A stretch of DNA of 64,000 nt from Candidatus Paceibacterota bacterium (GTDB lineage Bacteria > Verrucomicrobiota > Verrucomicrobiia > Limisphaerales > UBA8199): positions 8,055 to 72,054 of the forward strand of contig DAOTCE010000026.1 in the NCBI GenBank assembly GCA_035452965.1. The letters run 5' to 3'. Below, in pieces: positions 24,206-32,663 of this stretch. Each line of letters starts with the position of its first letter. The stretch's first letter is position 1. The translations under genes were made by a program, and so were the position numbers. The notes under the pieces are model-generated. The model was not told where the DNA came from, ran no database searches, and worked only from the letters and a program-made list of their open reading frames with translations.

Positions 24206-25404
24206 ACGAGGCAGCCCTCCGATTCGCACGCGTGCTGGGTGCTTGCCACCGGCGCACCCAGAACGCCAGAGAACTGTCGCATTCCAAGTCCCGATGGCAC
24301 TGCGCGAGTTTCTTTGTCTGGGCGTTGACACTGCTCGCGGCTTTGCAGGTGGAGGCGGCTTCGGAGCCGGCCGGAAGAGCCGCGCCTGAGTGGGACGCTT
24401 TGTTTCAGCGGGAGTCCGGTTGGATCGGCGCGGACGGCAATTACTCGATTCCGCTCGCACGCGACACGACGCTGTGGCTGTTCAGCGACACCTTCGTGGG
24501 CAAGGTCAAGGATGGCAAGCGCCACGACGCCTCCATGATCAATAACTCACTTGCCCTCCAAAAAGGAACCAACACCCCCCAGTTCTTCTTCGGCACGACT
24601 CCGGACGGCAAGCCCGCGTCGTTCATCAAGCCGCAACGCGGCACCGGGCGTGACTACTTCTGGCTGGCTCACGGCGCGCGGAACGCACAGGGGTTGTATT
24701 TCTTCATGCTGCGCGTCGTGACCATGCGCACTGACACGCCATTTGGATTCAAACTGGTGGACGGCTGGCTCGCCCATGTCGCCAACCCGGATGACGCGCC
24801 GCCACAATGGCGCATCACGCAAACAAAGGTGCCGTTCACGAAGATCTCAAAGGATGGCGCGCTCATCTTCGGTGGCGCGGTGCTGTCCGAGGGCGGGTAT
24901 GCCTACCTCTTCGGCGGGGACTCGCGATCCAAGGCAAAGAAGGCTGGCCATCCTAACGGGCTGGTTGTGGCCCGTGTGCCGTTGGATCGTTTGAGCGACT
25001 TCACCCAATGGCGTTTTCTCGCCAATGGAGCCTGGCTGAAGGACTGCCAGAGAGTGACTCCCCTTTTCCCCAACGTGGGAAGCGAGTTTTCGGTCTCCTG
25101 GCTGCCGTCGCGCAAGGCCTACGCGGCGGTTTACTCCGAAGGCATCGGCGGCAACATCCTGGTCCGGCTGGCGCCGGCACTGACCGGGCCGTGGGGTCAA
25201 CCGGTCCGGGTCTATCGCTGTCCGGAAATGGACTGGCCGTCGAAGGCCTTCTGTTATGCGGCTAAAGCCCACCCCGCGCTGGCCAACGCAGCGGATGAGC
25301 TGCTGATTACCTACGCGGCCAACGCCTGGAACTTCTGGGACTTGTTCAAGGACGCCCGCCTGTACTGGCCGCGGTTTGTGCGCGTGAGCCTCCGTGCCGA
25401 TTGA
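24202..25404 (+). CDS. Secreted DUF4185/DUF5005-like protein, probable sugar-active propeller
   Basis: About 400 residues. I start at the GTG at 24202, which overlaps the preceding stop (GTGA); the longer frame to 23989 runs inside the oxidoreductase gene. A signal stretch (ASFFVWALTLLAALQVEA) is followed by WDALFQRESGWIGADGNYSIPL and TTLWLFSDTFVG, the opening of DUF4185/DUF5005-type five-blade propellers. Later blades show FGGAVLSEGGYAYLFGGD, LVVARVPLDRLSDFTQWRF and EFSVSWLPSRKAYAAVY. Related proteins are found in polysaccharide-degradation loci, but the activity here is not established. Cotranscription with the Gfo/Idh gene suggests a shared glycan substrate. Confidence 0.75.
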   Translation: MNEAALRFARVLGACHRRTQNARELSHSKSRWHCASFFVWALTLLAALQVEAASEPAGRAAPEWDALFQRESGWIGADGNYSIPLARDTTLWLFSDTFVGKVKDGKRHDASMINNSLALQKGTNTPQFFFGTTPDGKPASFIKPQRGTGRDYFWLAHGARNAQGLYFFMLRVVTMRTDTPFGFKLVDGWLAHVANPDDAPPQWRITQTKVPFTKISKDGALIFGGAVLSEGGYAYLFGGDSRSKAKKAGHPNGLVVARVPLDRLSDFTQWRFLANGAWLKDCQRVTPLFPNVGSEFSVSWLPSRKAYAAVYSEGIGGNILVRLAPALTGPWGQPVRVYRCPEMDWPSKAFCYAAKAHPALANAADELLITYAANAWNFWDLFKDARLYWPRFVRVSLRAD

Positions 25405-25463
25405 TTCCCGCTCCCCTGCCCTTTTAACTTGAGCCAAGGCTGAAGTCAGCGTAGGAAAAGCAG

Positions 25464-26375
25464 ATGCCGATTCATCTGCCCGCCATTTCGCGGCGCCAGT
25501 TTCTCGCGCGTTCCCTGGCCGGGAGCGCGGCGTTTCTGTTCGGTTCCAGCCTGCTCGCCGCCTCCAGGCGGGCGGATCCAAACTCCTGGGCGTTGCTGGC
25601 GGATGTCCACATCGCCGCCGATGCCAGCCGCGTCGCGCGCGGTATCAATATGACGGACCATTTCACGCGGGTAGCGCGGGAGGTGCTCGCGCTGGAGAAG
25701 CGTCCCGCGGGCGTGTTCATCGCCGGGGATTGCGCCTATAACAGCGGGGAGACGGGCGACTACCGCCGGCTGGCAGAACTGCTCGAGCCGATCCGCGAAG
25801 CCCAGTTGCCTGTGCATCTTGCCCTGGGCAACCACGATCACCGCGAGCGTTTCCGGGAGGCGCTGCGGCAGGAAGGGACTCCCAAACACCCGCTCCCCGA
25901 TCGGCAGGTTGCCCTGGTGCGCACACCCCGGGCCAACTGGTTCGTGCTGGACTCGCTGGAGAAGACGCTCTCGACGCCCGGCCTGCTGGGCGAAGCGCAG
26001 TTGCATTGGCTGGCGCGCACGCTCGACGCCAATCGCAAGAAGCCGGCATTGGTTCTGGTTCACCATAATCCAGGCACGATGACAAAGGTCGGAGGTCTCA
26101 AGGACACGGAGGCGCTCTACGAAATTATTCGTCCGCGAAAGCAGGTGAAGGCTTACATTTTCGGGCACACCCATGCCTGGACCGTCGAGCAGGACCCCAG
26201 TGGGTTACACCTGGTCAATCTCCCGCCAGTTGCTTACGTCTTCCGCGAAAGCGACCCCGCCGGCTGGGTTCATGCCACCTTGGAGCGCAAAGGCATGCGC
26301 CTCGAATTGCGTTGCCTGGATACAGCGCACAAGTCGCACGGCCAGTTCGTCCGGCTTCAATGGCGCGCGGGTTAG
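25464..26375 (+). CDS. Tat-exported calcineurin-like metallophosphoesterase
   Basis: 303 residues with a Tat signal (ISRRQFLARSLAGSAAFLFG). The metallophosphoesterase motifs appear in order: D-x-H in WALLADVHIAAD, GD in FIAGDCAYNSG, GNHDHR, the histidine of VLVHHNPG, and GHTHAW. The active site would hold two metal ions. Substrate could be a phosphomonoester, phosphodiester or sugar phosphate in the periplasm. It follows the DUF4185-like gene by 60 bp on the same strand and is probably part of that transcript. Confidence 0.88.
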   Translation: MPIHLPAISRRQFLARSLAGSAAFLFGSSLLAASRRADPNSWALLADVHIAADASRVARGINMTDHFTRVAREVLALEKRPAGVFIAGDCAYNSGETGDYRRLAELLEPIREAQLPVHLALGNHDHRERFREALRQEGTPKHPLPDRQVALVRTPRANWFVLDSLEKTLSTPGLLGEAQLHWLARTLDANRKKPALVLVHHNPGTMTKVGGLKDTEALYEIIRPRKQVKAYIFGHTHAWTVEQDPSGLHLVNLPPVAYVFRESDPAGWVHATLERKGMRLELRCLDTAHKSHGQFVRLQWRAG

Positions 26376-26411
26376 CTCCGGATTGCGGTCTTCCGCTCAT
26401 TTCACGAGAGT

Positions 26412-27302
26412 ATGCGATTGATCGGCCACCTGGCGGACGAGAAGGCAGCGCGCACGTTCGCGGATTTTCTCTACGTGCGTAAGATTGACAGCCAAGTCGA
26501 ATTTGAGAAAGCGGAGGGCTGGGCCATCTGGATCAATGACGAGGACAAGATTGAAGAAGCCGCTGGCTTGCTGGCGACGTATGAACTGAATCCGGCTGAT
26601 CCGGCCTATCGGACCGAGGCGAAGGGGGCGGCGGAATTGCGCGCCCAGGCTGAGAAGGGGGAAGCCGCTTATTGCAAGAAAGTGCGCACCCCGGGACAGA
26701 TCTTCCGGCCCATGAGCAACTACGGCTTTGGGCCGCTCACTTTCGTCCTCATCGCGATCAGCGTGGTAGTAAGCATTTTGTCGGGGATGGGGAATAATCC
26801 CGGGCCGATTCTGGGTTTATTCATCACGGACTTTACGGCCAGCGACCTCTTTGGATCGAGTCTTCCTGAAATCCGGCACGGGCAATTATGGCGGTTGGTC
26901 ACTCCCATCTTCATTCATTTTGGCCCGCTCCACATCATCTTCAACGTGCTGTGGTTGCGGGATCTGGGCAGCATGATCGAAGGACGCCAGTCCTCGTGGA
27001 CGCTGGCAGGCCTGGTGTTGGTCATAGCAGCCGGTTCGAACCTCGCGCAGTTCTTCTTTGGAGGTCCGTTCTTCGGCGGCATGTCCGGCGTGGTTTACGG
27101 ACTGCTCGGCTACATTTGGTTGCGGGGCAAGTTTGACCCTGGCTCCGGCTTGTACCTGCATCCCACGACGGTCACGATGATGATCATCTGGTTCGTCCTC
27201 TGCTTCACGCCCATTGTGCCCCACGTGGCCAACGGCGCCCACGCGGCTGGCTTGGTCATGGGCCTTGGGTGGGGGTGGCTATCCAGCCTGCGCCACCGCT
27301 AA
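26412..27302 (+). CDS. glpG: Rhomboid intramembrane serine protease, GlpG-like
   Basis: 296 residues. An N-terminal cytoplasmic domain (~1-95, beginning MRLIGHLADEKAARTFADFL) resembles that of E. coli GlpG. Six membrane helices follow with HIIFNVLWLRDLGSMIE (helix 2 with conserved His and Asn), the nucleophile serine in GGPFFGGMSGVVYGLLGYIWLRG and the dyad histidine in VANGAHAAGLVMGLGWGW. It cleaves transmembrane substrates within the bilayer. It follows the phosphoesterase gene by 36 bp. Confidence 0.93.
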   Translation: MRLIGHLADEKAARTFADFLYVRKIDSQVEFEKAEGWAIWINDEDKIEEAAGLLATYELNPADPAYRTEAKGAAELRAQAEKGEAAYCKKVRTPGQIFRPMSNYGFGPLTFVLIAISVVVSILSGMGNNPGPILGLFITDFTASDLFGSSLPEIRHGQLWRLVTPIFIHFGPLHIIFNVLWLRDLGSMIEGRQSSWTLAGLVLVIAAGSNLAQFFFGGPFFGGMSGVVYGLLGYIWLRGKFDPGSGLYLHPTTVTMMIIWFVLCFTPIVPHVANGAHAAGLVMGLGWGWLSSLRHR

Positions 27303-27370
27303 ACCAAGGTAAGCCGTCGCGCTGGCCCTCCCGGTGGGACCGACCAACCGCAGGGACGTTTGACCCCATA

Positions 27371-27403
27371 AGAAAAACGGCGCAGTCAGCGAAGACTGCG
27401 CCG
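27371..27403 (-). terminator. Hairpin with T-run on the minus strand
   Basis: A perfect 10-bp stem (CGGCGCAGTC / GACTGCGCCG, 27378-27403) with loop AGCGAA. On the minus strand it is followed directly by TTTTTCTT, the form of an intrinsic terminator. The nearest minus-strand gene upstream is the FHA gene ending at 27875, about 470 bp away. On the plus strand, after glpG, there is no T-run. Confidence 0.6.
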
Positions 27404-27547
27404 CACCACATGAAAACCCTAACCTAACCCTGCTTAATTCGACCACGAGCAAGGGATTCTGTTCAATCTTCCTTTCCGGCCTGGCGAAAACCATGCTGAA
27501 TATGGTGACAAACACAGCCAGACAGGCTACTATAGATCCTCAGATGC

Positions 27548-27811
27548 ATGAGAACGAATGGGAAGCCGCCTGACGCAACGGAACTCGAAGCCGAGCTGGC
27601 AAGACTAAACGCCTTGGTTCGGGAACGGCGCAAGCAGCTCGACCGCCTGGAGAAGTGTCCGAACAAGGACTGCCCGTGTCGTTTCGTGTGGCGGGAGCAC
27701 GTGGAGAAGAATCTGGCCGGCCAAATAGGAAAGATCCGGCGAGAGGTCCGCAAAGCCCCCGCCCAGCCCGCCAAATCCAAGCGCCGGCTCCAACGGCGTG
27801 CGGCCAGGTAA
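27548..27811 (+). CDS. Small basic Cys-motif protein of unknown function
   Basis: 87 residues. An N-terminal coiled-coil-like helix (ATELEAELARLNALVRERRK) leads to a cysteine cluster CPNKDCPCRFVWREH and a strongly basic C-terminal helix rich in Lys/Arg/Ala. The CxxxxCxC spacing could bind a metal. I do not recognise the family. The start may be 27544 in another frame, but only the 27548 frame is open. It ends 63 bp before the convergent FHA gene. The regular helix pattern and codon bias support a real gene, with moderate confidence. Confidence 0.6.
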   Translation: MRTNGKPPDATELEAELARLNALVRERRKQLDRLEKCPNKDCPCRFVWREHVEKNLAGQIGKIRREVRKAPAQPAKSKRRLQRRAAR

Positions 27812-27874
27812 GAGATTCCTGCTCTTACCGCCGACCTTGGCGCAGACGGTCCTTCTGAGCCGCGCTGGGGGCGG

Positions 27875-28390
27875 CTATTTCCCAATCGTCGAGGCGATGT
27901 AAATCAGCAGGGCCAGGATCACCAACCCAAGCACCACTCCAACGAGAATGAAGATCTGGTTGACCTTGTTGTCCTTCTTGGAGAAGCCCGCGCTCTTAGT
28001 GTCGAAACCGGGGCCGGTGTGCGCGTAATCAAGCTCGCTGGCTTTCACGCCGCCGGCGATTACGGTGGTGCGGTCGAATTGCTTCCTCGGGGGTGCGCCG
28101 GCCGCGTCGGCCTCAAGGCGCATCTGGACCTGGCCCAGTCGGAGGATTTGGCCTGGTTTGAGGACACTCTGGGTCACCTTCTCCGCGCCGATGAAGGTGC
28201 CGTTGGTGGAGTTCAGGTCGCGTACCATCACGTCGCTGCCGCGCAGCAGCACTTCGCAGTGGTGGCTGGAGACGGACGGTTCGGCAATCTGGAAGTTGTT
28301 GTCCTCCACCCGGCCGATGGTGGTCTTTTCGGCACTCAATTCATGCGAGCGCCCCGTCATTCCCGCGCTGAGGAGAACAAGCTTTAGCAT
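27875..28390 (-). CDS. FHA-domain membrane protein
   Basis: 171 residues. An FHA phosphothreonine-binding domain occupies about 1-95, with the signature GRVEDNNFQIAEPSVSSHHC (GR, S, H) and DLNSTNGTFIG (N-G-T). A Thr-rich linker (FDRTTVIAGG) precedes a C-terminal tail-anchor helix (IFILVGVVLGLVILALLIYIAS). The FHA domain should therefore sit on the cytoplasmic face of the membrane. FHA proteins read out Ser/Thr kinases, but no such kinase is encoded here. It lies directly downstream of tRNA-Pro on the same strand. Confidence 0.9.
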   Translation of the reverse strand: MLKLVLLSAGMTGRSHELSAEKTTIGRVEDNNFQIAEPSVSSHHCEVLLRGSDVMVRDLNSTNGTFIGAEKVTQSVLKPGQILRLGQVQMRLEADAAGAPPRKQFDRTTVIAGGVKASELDYAHTGPGFDTKSAGFSKKDNKVNQIFILVGVVLGLVILALLIYIASTIGK

Positions 28391-28450
28391 AAATCACGTA
28401 TCCACCGCCATTATGGCTGGAGACCGCTCTGCGACAAGTGGCAGTCAAAA

Positions 28451-28527
28451 TGGTCGGGGCGGTGAGATTTGAACTCACGACCTTCTGAACCCCATTCAGA
28501 CGCGCTACCAAGCTACGCTACGCCCCG
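28451..28527 (-). tRNA. tRNA-Pro (anticodon GGG)
   Basis: On the minus strand the acceptor arms CGGGGCG and CGCCCCG pair, with discriminator A and an encoded CCA end (28451-28453). The anticodon stem TCTGA/TCAGA encloses loop ATGGGGT, giving anticodon GGG with U33 and G37, as expected for proline. The T-arm GTGAGTTCAAATCTCAC is intact. Length with CCA is 77 bases. Confidence 0.95.
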
Positions 28528-28626
28528 AACCATTTCGCTGGCCGCAAACAGCCAACTGAAGCTAATGGTAATCGGTCGGATGCCGACCGCAAGAACTAAA
28601 GATTTGGCGCCGACTGAGCCCGGCGG

Positions 28627-30042
28627 TTACGACTTTTTCCGTGCCATTGTGTGGGTGGCGTGGCCGTAGAAGGCCTCTGCCGCCTCCATGAGCGTCTCCG
28701 ACAACGTGGGGTGCGGGTGGACGGCAAGGGCCAGGTCTCTCGCCGTTGCCCCCATTTCGACGGCCAGCACACCCTCAGCAATCAATTCCCCAGCCCCCTG
28801 CCCTACGATTCCGACACCCAGAATTCGCTCGGTGTCCGGCTCAATGATCAGCTTGGTCAGCCCTTCAGGACGGTCGAAGGTCAACGCCCGCCCGGAAGCC
28901 GCCCACGGGAACTTGCTCACTTGCACGGGAATGCCCTTGGCCTTCGCTTCCGCCTCAGTCAACCCGCACCACGCCACTTCGGGGTCGGTAAACACGACCG
29001 CCGGGACGATGATATCCACAAACGCACTCTCCTCACCCGCGATGACTTCGACGGCAATGCGTCCTTCCTTGGTGGCTTTGTGAGCCAGCAGCACACCGCC
29101 TACGATGTCGCCGATCGCGTATATGGCCGGGTCGGTCGTTTGCTGCTTCTCGTTGACGTGGATGAAGCCCCTCTCGTCAAAGGAGACTTTGGTGTTCTCC
29201 AGGCCGAGGTCCTCGGCGTTCGGAGCGCGGCCAACAGCGACCAGCACTCGGTCGTAGAGTTCCTCCCGCTTCTCGCCCGCGGTCTCGGACACAACTTTGA
29301 TTTGCTTGCCGCTGGTGGACATCTTGCCGACTCTGCTGCTCAGCCGGACTTCTTTGAAGGCCTTCTTTGCGTAAGCCACGATAGGCCGAGCCAGGTCGGG
29401 GTCGGCCCCCGCCAGAATGCTGTCCAGCGCCTCGATCAGCACGACCTTGCTGCCGAAGGTGGCATACACCGTTCCCAACTCCATGCCGATGTAGCCGCCG
29501 CCGATCACCAGCAGGTTCTCGGGGATGTCCTCAACCTCCAACGCCTCGGTTGAAGTCATCACCCGCGGGTTGCCCAAATCGAAATCGCGGGGCATCGCCG
29601 CCTTGGAGCCGATGGCGATGATGGCGTGGTCGTACTGGATAAACTGCTGGCCTTGCTCGGTCTCGACACGGAGGGTGTGCGAATCCTCAAAGTAGCCCCG
29701 CCCATGCATGATCTGCACCCCGCGCAGCTTTGCCAGTTGCGCCACGCCGCCCGCCAATCGAGTCAAGATGGACTCCTTCCAAGCTCGCAGCCTGGCCACG
29801 TCAATGGCTGGCGCGATGAAAACAATGCCGCGCTGCTCGGACTCCCGCGCGGCGGTGATCGTGTGGGCAGCGTGGAGCAAGGCCTTGGACGGGATGCAGC
29901 CCTGGTTTAAACAGACACCGCCCAGGCGTTTCTCGCGCTCGACCAGGATGACTCGCTTGCCCAGGTCCGCCGCGTAGAAGGCCGCGGCGTAGCCGCCCGG
30001 CCCGGCACCCACAACGACAATTTCAGTTTTGATCGGGTCCAT
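28627..30042 (-). CDS. lpdA: Dihydrolipoyl dehydrogenase (E3)
   Basis: 471 residues with the FAD motif EIVVVGAGPGGYAAAFYAADLG, the redox-active disulfide GGVCLNQGCIPSKALL, the NAD-binding VIGGGYIGMELGTVYA, the second FAD contact IYAIGDIVGG, and the C-terminal catalytic His-Glu in AVHPHPTLSETLMEAA. It reoxidises the dihydrolipoyl group of E2 and reduces NAD+. It is the last gene of the run aceE, SDR, uxuA, aceF, lpdA on the minus strand, 126 bp after aceF, so it is the E3 of this pyruvate dehydrogenase complex. Confidence 0.96.
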   Translation of the reverse strand: MDPIKTEIVVVGAGPGGYAAAFYAADLGKRVILVEREKRLGGVCLNQGCIPSKALLHAAHTITAARESEQRGIVFIAPAIDVARLRAWKESILTRLAGGVAQLAKLRGVQIMHGRGYFEDSHTLRVETEQGQQFIQYDHAIIAIGSKAAMPRDFDLGNPRVMTSTEALEVEDIPENLLVIGGGYIGMELGTVYATFGSKVVLIEALDSILAGADPDLARPIVAYAKKAFKEVRLSSRVGKMSTSGKQIKVVSETAGEKREELYDRVLVAVGRAPNAEDLGLENTKVSFDERGFIHVNEKQQTTDPAIYAIGDIVGGVLLAHKATKEGRIAVEVIAGEESAFVDIIVPAVVFTDPEVAWCGLTEAEAKAKGIPVQVSKFPWAASGRALTFDRPEGLTKLIIEPDTERILGVGIVGQGAGELIAEGVLAVEMGATARDLALAVHPHPTLSETLMEAAEAFYGHATHTMARKKS

Positions 30043-30168
30043 AAAAAGCGCTCAGCGGAATACAGAGTTGCTAAGTGACGGAGTTCCGGAGTGAAGTGGA
30101 GCGCCGCGAGCAGCCAACACCCGGCTGACCATCATCCCCCCGCTCAATCATTCCACCACTCCGCCCGG

Positions 30169-31464
30169 TCATATCTTCACATCCTCTTCCCGGAAGTTCT
30201 CGAAAGCCTGCACAAGGTCCACTGTGAAGCGAGCGGCGGCGCCGCCGTCGATCACGCGGTGGTCATAGGAAAGCCCGATCGGCAACATCAACCTCGGCTC
30301 AATCCGGTCCTCCCGCACCACGGCCTTCATCGCGCCGCGGCCCAGGCCGAGTATCGCCACCTCGGGCTTGTTAACGATGGGTGTGAAGTGCGCCCCGCCA
30401 ATTCCGCCCTGATTGGAGATGGTAAATGTGCCGCCTTTCAGCTCCTCCGCCGACAGTTTGCGCGCACGCGCCTTGCCGGCCAATTCCTCCAACTCCAGCG
30501 AAAGCGCCAGCAGGCCCTTCTTGTCCGCGTCGCGAATCACCGGAACGATCAAACCTGCCTCCGTATCCACCGCCAGGCCAAGGTGGTAGTAGTTCTTGAT
30601 GACGATCTCCTGTGCAACCTCGTCGAGGCTGGCATTGAAGATCGGATGCTTCTTCAGCGTATCCACGACCACCTTCAACGCAAATGAGGTCAGGGTAAGC
30701 CGGGCGCCCTTCTGCTCATAGGCAGCAGCATATTTCTTGCGCAAGGCCATCAGGGCGGTGATATCGGCCTCGTCGAACTGCGTAACGCGAGGGGTGGTGT
30801 CCCAGCTTTCCGCCATCCGGCGGGCGATCACGGCGCGCAGGGGAGAAAGCGGTTGTCTGGAAATCGGGCCCCATTGGGAGAAGTCAATCTGCTGGGCGGG
30901 CGGCTTCGAGGGCGCCGCAGCGCTTGTGCCGCGGGGGGCCACCGCGAGCCGCTGAAGTCGTTGGATATAGGCACGCACGTCCTCCAGCAGGATTCGCCCG
31001 CCGCGGGCGCTGCCCCGGACACGGGAGAGGTCAATGCCCAAATCGCGCGCCAGCTTCCGGAGGGATGGAGCGGCGGCAGGCGTCCCTCCCGGTTTCGCCT
31101 CGGCGCTAAGTTCCGGGAACTCCTCCTCCGCAGCGGTTGGCACCTGCTCCGGGGACGGCGTCTGGATTAGGCGCTCGCGACTCTTCCGGGGGGCCGACTC
31201 TGCCACTGCGACCGGCCCTGCACTGGCTTGGCCGCTTTCGCGGAGTGACAGAATTCGCTGCCCTACCCTTATCTTCTCACCCGCCTTCACAAACACCTCC
31301 GCGACCGTCCCCGCAGCGGTGGATGGAATGGTGGCGACGGCTTTTTCGTTCTCCAGTTCCAGGATAGGCTGATCCTTGGCCAGCGTGTCGCCCTCTTTAA
31401 CGAACAAGCTCACCACGGTGCCTGAATCGGCACCTTCACCCAGAGGCGGAAGTTTCAAGTCCAT
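30169..31464 (-). CDS. aceF: Pyruvate dehydrogenase E2, dihydrolipoamide acetyltransferase
   Basis: 431 residues from MDLKLPPLGEGADSG. A single N-terminal lipoyl domain (~1-75) carries the lipoyl lysine in ELENEKAVATIPS (ENEKA, not the more common ETDKA). An Ala/Pro/Glu linker, a peripheral subunit-binding domain (~135-170, APSLRKLARDLGIDLSRVRGS) and the catalytic core follow, with the active-site HRVIDGG in LSYDHRVIDGGAAARF. It transfers acetyl from E1 to CoA and forms the core of the complex. It is preceded by uxuA (49 bp) and followed by lpdA. Confidence 0.94.
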   Translation of the reverse strand: MDLKLPPLGEGADSGTVVSLFVKEGDTLAKDQPILELENEKAVATIPSTAAGTVAEVFVKAGEKIRVGQRILSLRESGQASAGPVAVAESAPRKSRERLIQTPSPEQVPTAAEEEFPELSAEAKPGGTPAAAPSLRKLARDLGIDLSRVRGSARGGRILLEDVRAYIQRLQRLAVAPRGTSAAAPSKPPAQQIDFSQWGPISRQPLSPLRAVIARRMAESWDTTPRVTQFDEADITALMALRKKYAAAYEQKGARLTLTSFALKVVVDTLKKHPIFNASLDEVAQEIVIKNYYHLGLAVDTEAGLIVPVIRDADKKGLLALSLELEELAGKARARKLSAEELKGGTFTISNQGGIGGAHFTPIVNKPEVAILGLGRGAMKAVVREDRIEPRLMLPIGLSYDHRVIDGGAAARFTVDLVQAFENFREEDVKI

Positions 31465-31513
31465 ACGTCGGTGCGCAGCAATGTGCACAAAAAGAACATA
31501 ACCGCCAGCAAAA

Positions 31514-32581
31514 TCAAGCGTCGCAGGCTTGCATCCCCGCCCGCAGGTAGCCGAGGGCGTAGGCCATGCCGGCGTGCCACGGAGCGGAACAGGTCACCTG
31601 TGGCGCGTGGTCGGGAATGATCACTCCTTGAAAGTCATTCTGCTTGAGAATGCGCAGGACGCGAAGAACATCCACATCGCCGTCGTCAATGAACGTCTCC
31701 TTATAGAACGGCACCTTTCCGCGGACGTTGCGCAGGTGGACATAGGCCAGCTTGCCTTGTCGGCTGTAGGTGTCCACAGCCTCGCAGACATCGCCCTCCG
31801 TCATCTCGGCCAGCGTGCCGACGCAGAACTCCAACGCGTTGCGCGGGCTCGGCTTGAGGTCGAGTAGCTTCTGGTAGAGGCGTGGTTGATAGACCAGGCG
31901 CGGTTGGCCGCGGACGGTCGGCAAGGGTGGGTCGTCCGGATGCGCCGCCAGGGTGACGCCTGCTTCCTCCGCCACGGGAATCACTTCCTGCAGAAAGCCT
32001 TGCACGCGCTCCCAAAGCTGGTCGTTCGTCGCGGAAGGCACAGCCCCGGCGGATGCGCTGCGGTCATAGACCATATTCCACACCATCCCCTTTGGCAGCG
32101 GCTCGTCGAACGCGCCGTTCATGCCCACCGCTTCCGCGCCGCCCCGCGCGAAGGGCCCCTTCACTCGGCCAGCCACCCCCGCAATGGAAAAGTTGTAACC
32201 CAGGATCGGAATGCCAGCCTCGCCAAGGTTGCGGATGGTGGACTTGACGTTTTCCAGATGCTGCGCCTTCTGAGGTCCATCGAGCAAGATGTCGTGCCAA
32301 TGGGCGGGGTCGAGGTTCTCGATGGCCTCCAGCTCCAATCCTGCAGCGTTGATCTGCCGCTTGAGGGCCGTCAGTTCTTCGCACGTCCATAAGCCATGCG
32401 GGTCCCCAGCCAAGCCCCAGCCGGTATCATCCCCAACCGGCTGGTCGCCTGGTTGGTTGCTGCGGGAAGAACGGAAGTAATCCACCAAGTGCGCCACAAT
32501 GTGAGTGCAGCCGCATTGCCGGGCAAACCGGTAGTGTTCCTCGTTCAACTGGTGGCGGTAGAGCCCGAGACCGAGTTTCAT
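31514..32581 (-). CDS. uxuA: Mannonate dehydratase
   Basis: 355 residues from MKLGLGLYRHQLNEEHYRFA. Typical UxuA features are IENLDPAHWHDILLDGP, PILGYNFSIAGVAGR, GMVWNMVYDR, TLAAHPDDPPLP, LEFCVGTLAEM, YVHLRNVRG..PFYKETFIDDGDVD and IIPDHAPQVT, including the His and Asp positions that bind metal in the TIM barrel. It dehydrates D-mannonate to 2-keto-3-deoxygluconate in hexuronate catabolism. It is placed inside the pyruvate dehydrogenase run, just after an SDR that may supply mannonate. Start 32581 is chosen because the longer frame to 32635 only adds an Arg/Pro-rich lead. Confidence 0.93.
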   Translation of the reverse strand: MKLGLGLYRHQLNEEHYRFARQCGCTHIVAHLVDYFRSSRSNQPGDQPVGDDTGWGLAGDPHGLWTCEELTALKRQINAAGLELEAIENLDPAHWHDILLDGPQKAQHLENVKSTIRNLGEAGIPILGYNFSIAGVAGRVKGPFARGGAEAVGMNGAFDEPLPKGMVWNMVYDRSASAGAVPSATNDQLWERVQGFLQEVIPVAEEAGVTLAAHPDDPPLPTVRGQPRLVYQPRLYQKLLDLKPSPRNALEFCVGTLAEMTEGDVCEAVDTYSRQGKLAYVHLRNVRGKVPFYKETFIDDGDVDVLRVLRILKQNDFQGVIIPDHAPQVTCSAPWHAGMAYALGYLRAGMQACDA

Positions 32582-32663
32582 ACTTGGCAGTGATTCACAC
32601 GGAGCGCGAGCTGGGACGGGCCTGCGCCTCGGCACCGGTCTGGGTGGTTACCACAGGCATAGT

